A stretch of DNA of 64,000 nt from the NCBI GenBank assembly GCA_001599935.1, contig BCIJ01000014.1:62001-126000 (forward strand). The letters are read 5' to 3'. The notes under the pieces are model-generated. The model was not told where the DNA came from and searched no databases. It saw only the letters and a program-made list of their open reading frames with translations. Positions 60,703 to 64,000 of the stretch are shown here, in pieces. The DNA is from Holtermannia corniformis. Taxonomy: Eukaryota; Basidiomycota; Tremellomycetes; Holtermanniales. Each line of letters opens with the position of its first letter. The first letter of the stretch is position 1. The position numbers and the translations under genes were made by a program.

Positions 60703-61563
60703 TCACACGCTACCATGCGTACTCGTATCGACAGCCGGACTCTGCAAGCAATCAGCCAAGTCTCTCAGCTGAGAGCTACTCACTCGCTTGGGCTGGGTTT
60801 CCAGCAGGTAGTACTTGAGATAGAACGCAACCTCTGCCCAGCTTCTCTTTCCTGGCATCGCCTCGTCGTGCTCAAACGCGCTAGTGAACGCACGGACGTA
60901 GGCGGCGTAGTACGCATAGGTGATGTGACTGATCGACGCGAACGACATGTCCCATAGTGGTGGGTGCACAGTGCAGCGGCTCGGTCGCGGCGTCGGACCC
61001 TTGAGTGGATCGCTCCCGCCAAAGTGACTGATGGCCGTGGCCGCGAGCTCCAGGTCGTCAAAGTGGGATGCAATTCCAAAGATGAGCCAGGGATCGCGGT
61101 GAACACTGTCTCGTAGACGGTAGAGGATGTCGTGTACGATGCGCGGGCAGCCGTACTTGTCGGCAACTCGTAGCGCCGTGCGCACAGACGTGAGGTCGAT
61201 AGGGAGGTGGGGTCGGTAAAGGTGTAGAAGGAAGCAGTGAAGCTCAAGCGTGCTTTCGGAGATGGGGATCGGATCCGGTATGGCGCTTGGTTTCTTCGAG
61301 CCATCGCATTGGGGTAGTAGTAGCAAGTCGCTGAAGAAGCCGCTGCACGTCGTCAATCACCATGCGCGTCCGTGTCGGTCACACGAAACGTACCTGTAGA
61401 CTCGTAGCAGGTATGAGTGTACTCGCACAATGTCACCGGTAGAGGTTGCCAGCGGGAGATCGGGTTGCAACCCGTGGTAGCTGTATGACGCCTGGGTTGG
61501 CTCTTCTTCGGGTGGCGGAGGTGTCAAGAGGCCTGAAGCGGTTGATGAAGGTGAATGCGACAT
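60703..61563 (-). CDS. BTB/POZ-domain protein
   Basis: Two exons join across a 50-nt intron into a protein of about 270 residues, MSHSPSSTASGLLTPPPPEE to DTSTHGSV. A BTB-like core is seen: TSTGDIVRVHSYLLRVYSGF, FFSDLLLLPQ, then IPISESTLELHCFLLHLYRP and LRVADKYGCPRIVHDILYRL, the usual order of sheet, hinge and BACK-type helices. Many fungal BTB proteins of this kind exist without known partners. Some act as Cul3 adaptors or transcription co-regulators. The name can be given at domain level only. Confidence 0.78.
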
Positions 61564-61907
61564 TGTGGATCGACAAGATGGATGTACCAGGTAGTGGGTT
61601 CCGCAAGCTGGCTCACGCCTGGCGGTAGCGCACTGAGCGCGAAGGTCTTCACCGGCTGGCGCGGCATCGATGGAGACTCCACATTTCACCCTTCTGCTGT
61701 GCTATCATCGACGTGATCTCTATGCACATGGCTGCAGAGTGAGGTACATCCAGTCTCAGCACACTGAATGTCGTAGATGTACCACCGTTCGTACTGCTGA
61801 ATGCACAACGGCGACGTCGACACCGCGAGGGTCGTCGATCATTGCCGCATGCTGATAAGATAAGAACATCACAATGTTGCAGCAACATGAATGCATACGC
61901 CAGTACC

Positions 61908-62345
61908 TCACTTGTCTGTCGAATTGACGTGCACTGTAGCCATATTCTTCATTCGTCTCAGCGTCGCGTCTATCTGCGCATCGCGATCGATGAAAGAGTT
62001 GACGCGCGCTCGCATGGCCCTGATGACGGATTGCGCGGTACTTTGCCCATCTTCGGTCATTCTCCTGGTGTGAGCAATAGCTTGGTTCAGTGCATACTCG
62101 TGAGAATGACCATCCGGCATCTGCATCATGTTTGGCACCTCCACGATGCGTCCCCGGAGCTCTAGGTGGTGCATGTTACTCAACAACTCTGCCTGCGCCT
62201 TGAGTCCGTCGATACCGTTTTGCCGAGCTGTATTGAATGCGCTCACACTGGTCTGACAAATTGAATAATCGTCTGGATTCAGGGGTGGGTGCTCGATCGT
62301 TTCGCCAGCAAGCGTCCAGGTATTGTTGGTTGAAGTCATGGTCAC
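61908..62345 (-). CDS. Hypothetical helical protein, about 145 residues
   Basis: An uninterrupted frame runs from ATG 62345 (a second ATG is at 62339) to the stop at 61908. After a short start (MTMTSTNNTWTLAGETIEHP) the protein is mostly helix-forming, with FNTARQNGIDGLKAQAELLS, RMTEDGQSTAQSVIRAMRAR and a regular heptad-like spacing. It ends VHVNSTDK. No family is recognised. It lies between the BTB gene and TRS130, all on the same strand. Confidence 0.55.
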   Translation of the reverse strand: MTMTSTNNTWTLAGETIEHPPLNPDDYSICQTSVSAFNTARQNGIDGLKAQAELLSNMHHLELRGRIVEVPNMMQMPDGHSHEYALNQAIAHTRRMTEDGQSTAQSVIRAMRARVNSFIDRDAQIDATLRRMKNMATVHVNSTDK

Positions 62346-62453
62346 TCAAGTGGAGCGGGCGAAAAGCAACTCCACCGCAGACTCTGCACATTATTATATA
62401 CGATCCAGAGTCGAAGACGTGGGCTTCAAGCAGGCTAAAAAGCTGCATCTCGT

Positions 62454-64000
62454 TCAGCCTTGAACACCGATGGCAGTTTCCTTTTCCCACGCGTCTTCAG
62501 CCCTCGACACAGGAATGAGCACTGCGACCCGGTTCTTCGAAGGCAGGATGTCGACCACTTGGGCCGCATTCTCTTGATAGGCCTCGCACGAAGGAAGCTG
62601 TAGCCTTCCTTGAGATGAGGGTGGCAAAAGGGGTTGAACGACGACAGAAGGCACCGGAAGTATGCCGGAGCGCATCGGGACAAGGAGCAAGTTGACAGAG
62701 GTGACGACGCCCTCCTGCTCAGCAGTTAGCTCTGACCAGACCGACTTGCTAGACTGACCTGGACAGAGATGACACCACGTTTCTGACCAGTGACAAGCCA
62801 CGTCTCGCCATCCGCTACAACGTCGTACGACAGTTGTAGCAGAGCATCGTTGTTCGAATCAGACCAAGCATACGATGTAGCTAGTTCGAGTGTAGCTGCA
62901 ATGGCTTGACCTTCGTACACAAGGGCTCGGCTCGTATCGATCACAATTGTAGACCTCGCCAATATCTGCTTGGGGTCAGCAATTCACAAAACAGCAAACA
63001 ACTTTGCGCACCGAACGAGATGGGATTTCGACAGGGATACGTAGAGTACGCCAGGGAAGCTCGCTAGCATCCAATGAAGTCTCGCCATCGAGTGTCTTAG
63101 GATGCGTCAGCGGACCGCGACCCGACTGCATCGCCACCAACCTGAACGAGCTGTTCAAAGGAGGCTTGTAGGGTGTGGGCTTCGTCCTGTGAAAGCCAGC
63201 GCTGAGCGGCATATCGCTTGACTTCGCCTTCAATCCAGGCCGCTCGGTTGCCGTTACCAAGATCGATCTCGCCGCAAGCCAGATATGTCTCGAGCGCGGC
63301 GCTGCTCCGGAAGTCGTCCAGCTTGGCGGCAATGGCCCTTTGCATGAAAGCTCCATGCTTGGAGGTACTGGGCTGGTCAATCGAAGCGATCAGTTGTCGG
63401 AGCGCTTGGTGAGTTTCTGTGCGCGTCAGCGTATTGTTGCTGAGCTTCCTCACTTGCCATCGGCGATCGTGCGGTACTTGATAGTCAATCGTAGGACGCC
63501 AATATCTCCTACGTCTGGCATTGCGTTAGCCTGAGAGCGAGCCTACGTCGCGGACACACTCGTCGTCTTGCCCTTGGAAAGCTTGTACACGTACGAGACT
63601 GGTTGTCGCGCCGTGACCACCTGATGACATCGGTATACAATCGAGACGGCAGCGAGGCCTCACGCACCGAGGGTAGTGTATTGGGTGGGCGACAGGCAAG
63701 GATTTCTACTTGAGCATCGGCACTGTCTGCCATCAGGTCTACACCCCCAATTCTGAGCGATGTGCGGCCATCGGAAGACACGGTGAATTTTGACAAGAGG
63801 CTGACAGAACCATGAGCATTGTGCGGGTGTGTGATGTCGTAGTTCACCATTCTGGCCTGAAGAAGTCTTGCACGTTGACTGCAAGTGGCAAAGCGACCGA
63901 GACGGTACGGAGTTGACGGAAAACGTGAGTTTCCTTGGGATGAGCTTTGGTCGTATACTCGACGATGGCAAGGATCCGTGGGACAGTCAGATATATAACC
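62454..64000 (-). CDS. TRS130: TRAPPII subunit Trs130, C-terminal part, cut by window edge
   Basis: The minus-strand frame enters from the right edge with LAIVEYTTKAHPKETHVFRQ and VALPLAVNVQDFFRPE, the Trs130/TRAPPC10 pattern. Introns join CLLSKFTVSSDGRTSLRIGG, a helical part (LRQLIASIDQPSTSKHGAFM), TLDGETSLDASELPWRTLRI, STIVIDTSRALVYEGQAIAA, LQLSYDVVADGETWLVTGQK and the final LPVPSVVVQPLLPPS and QENAAQVVDILPSKNRVAVL blocks, ending at 62454. Trs130 belongs to the TRAPPII exchange factor that activates Rab11-type GTPases at the late Golgi. The start lies beyond the window. Confidence 0.85.

Overview
The window reads as nuclear DNA of a basidiomycete yeast or yeast-like fungus, most likely a tremellomycete. 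Protein-coding genes are packed on both strands and split by many introns of about 40-55 nt with GT..AG ends. The gene set is wholly eukaryotic: RPS15, TIM44, RPA34, OST5, a WOPR regulator, CYP61, a U6 snRNA gene and a full-length DNMT5. DNMT5 is best known from Cryptococcus. The order is an inference from gene content and intron style, not a sequence match.

Layout. 0.1-4.4 kb: a tiny membrane protein and a secreted Ser-rich protein with four WSC domains. 5.5-8.5 kb: a Ubc4/5-type E2 and a Dit2/CYP56-like P450. 9-16.4 kb: a JMJD4-like hydroxylase, TIM44, an UNC93-like transporter and an arrestin-like protein. 17-23.5 kb: an unknown protein, RPS15, a 442-bp hAT-type MITE with TIRs and TSD, and a large unknown protein with a possible Myb/SANT-like N-terminus. 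24-29.6 kb: OST5, YOP1 (with one 928-nt intron) and ERG5/CYP61. 30-38.3 kb: four tandem LaeA-like methyltransferase genes, all on the minus strand. 38.7-46.4 kb: RPA34, an unknown protein, an Mtf2-domain mitochondrial protein, a Wor1/Gti1 regulator and a CLYBL/CitE-like lyase. 47.1-47.3 kb: the U6 snRNA gene. 47.6-60.4 kb: EME1/MMS4, an Artemis/SNM1-type nuclease and DNMT5. 60.7-64 kb: a BTB protein, a small unknown protein and the C-terminal part of TRAPPII subunit Trs130, which runs off the right edge.

Four things stand out. The methyltransferase array keeps its intron positions between copies and shows duplication traces upstream, a GC-AG intron and a shifted start. DNMT5 is complete, with chromodomain, unusual methyltransferase motifs, RING and SNF2 ATPase, and it sits beside two DNA-repair nucleases. 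The hAT MITE is well bounded. The U6 gene has an altered U2-pairing segment and an extra 3' hairpin.

Exon structures were worked out by hand from splice sites and reading frame. Gene starts are the least certain part.
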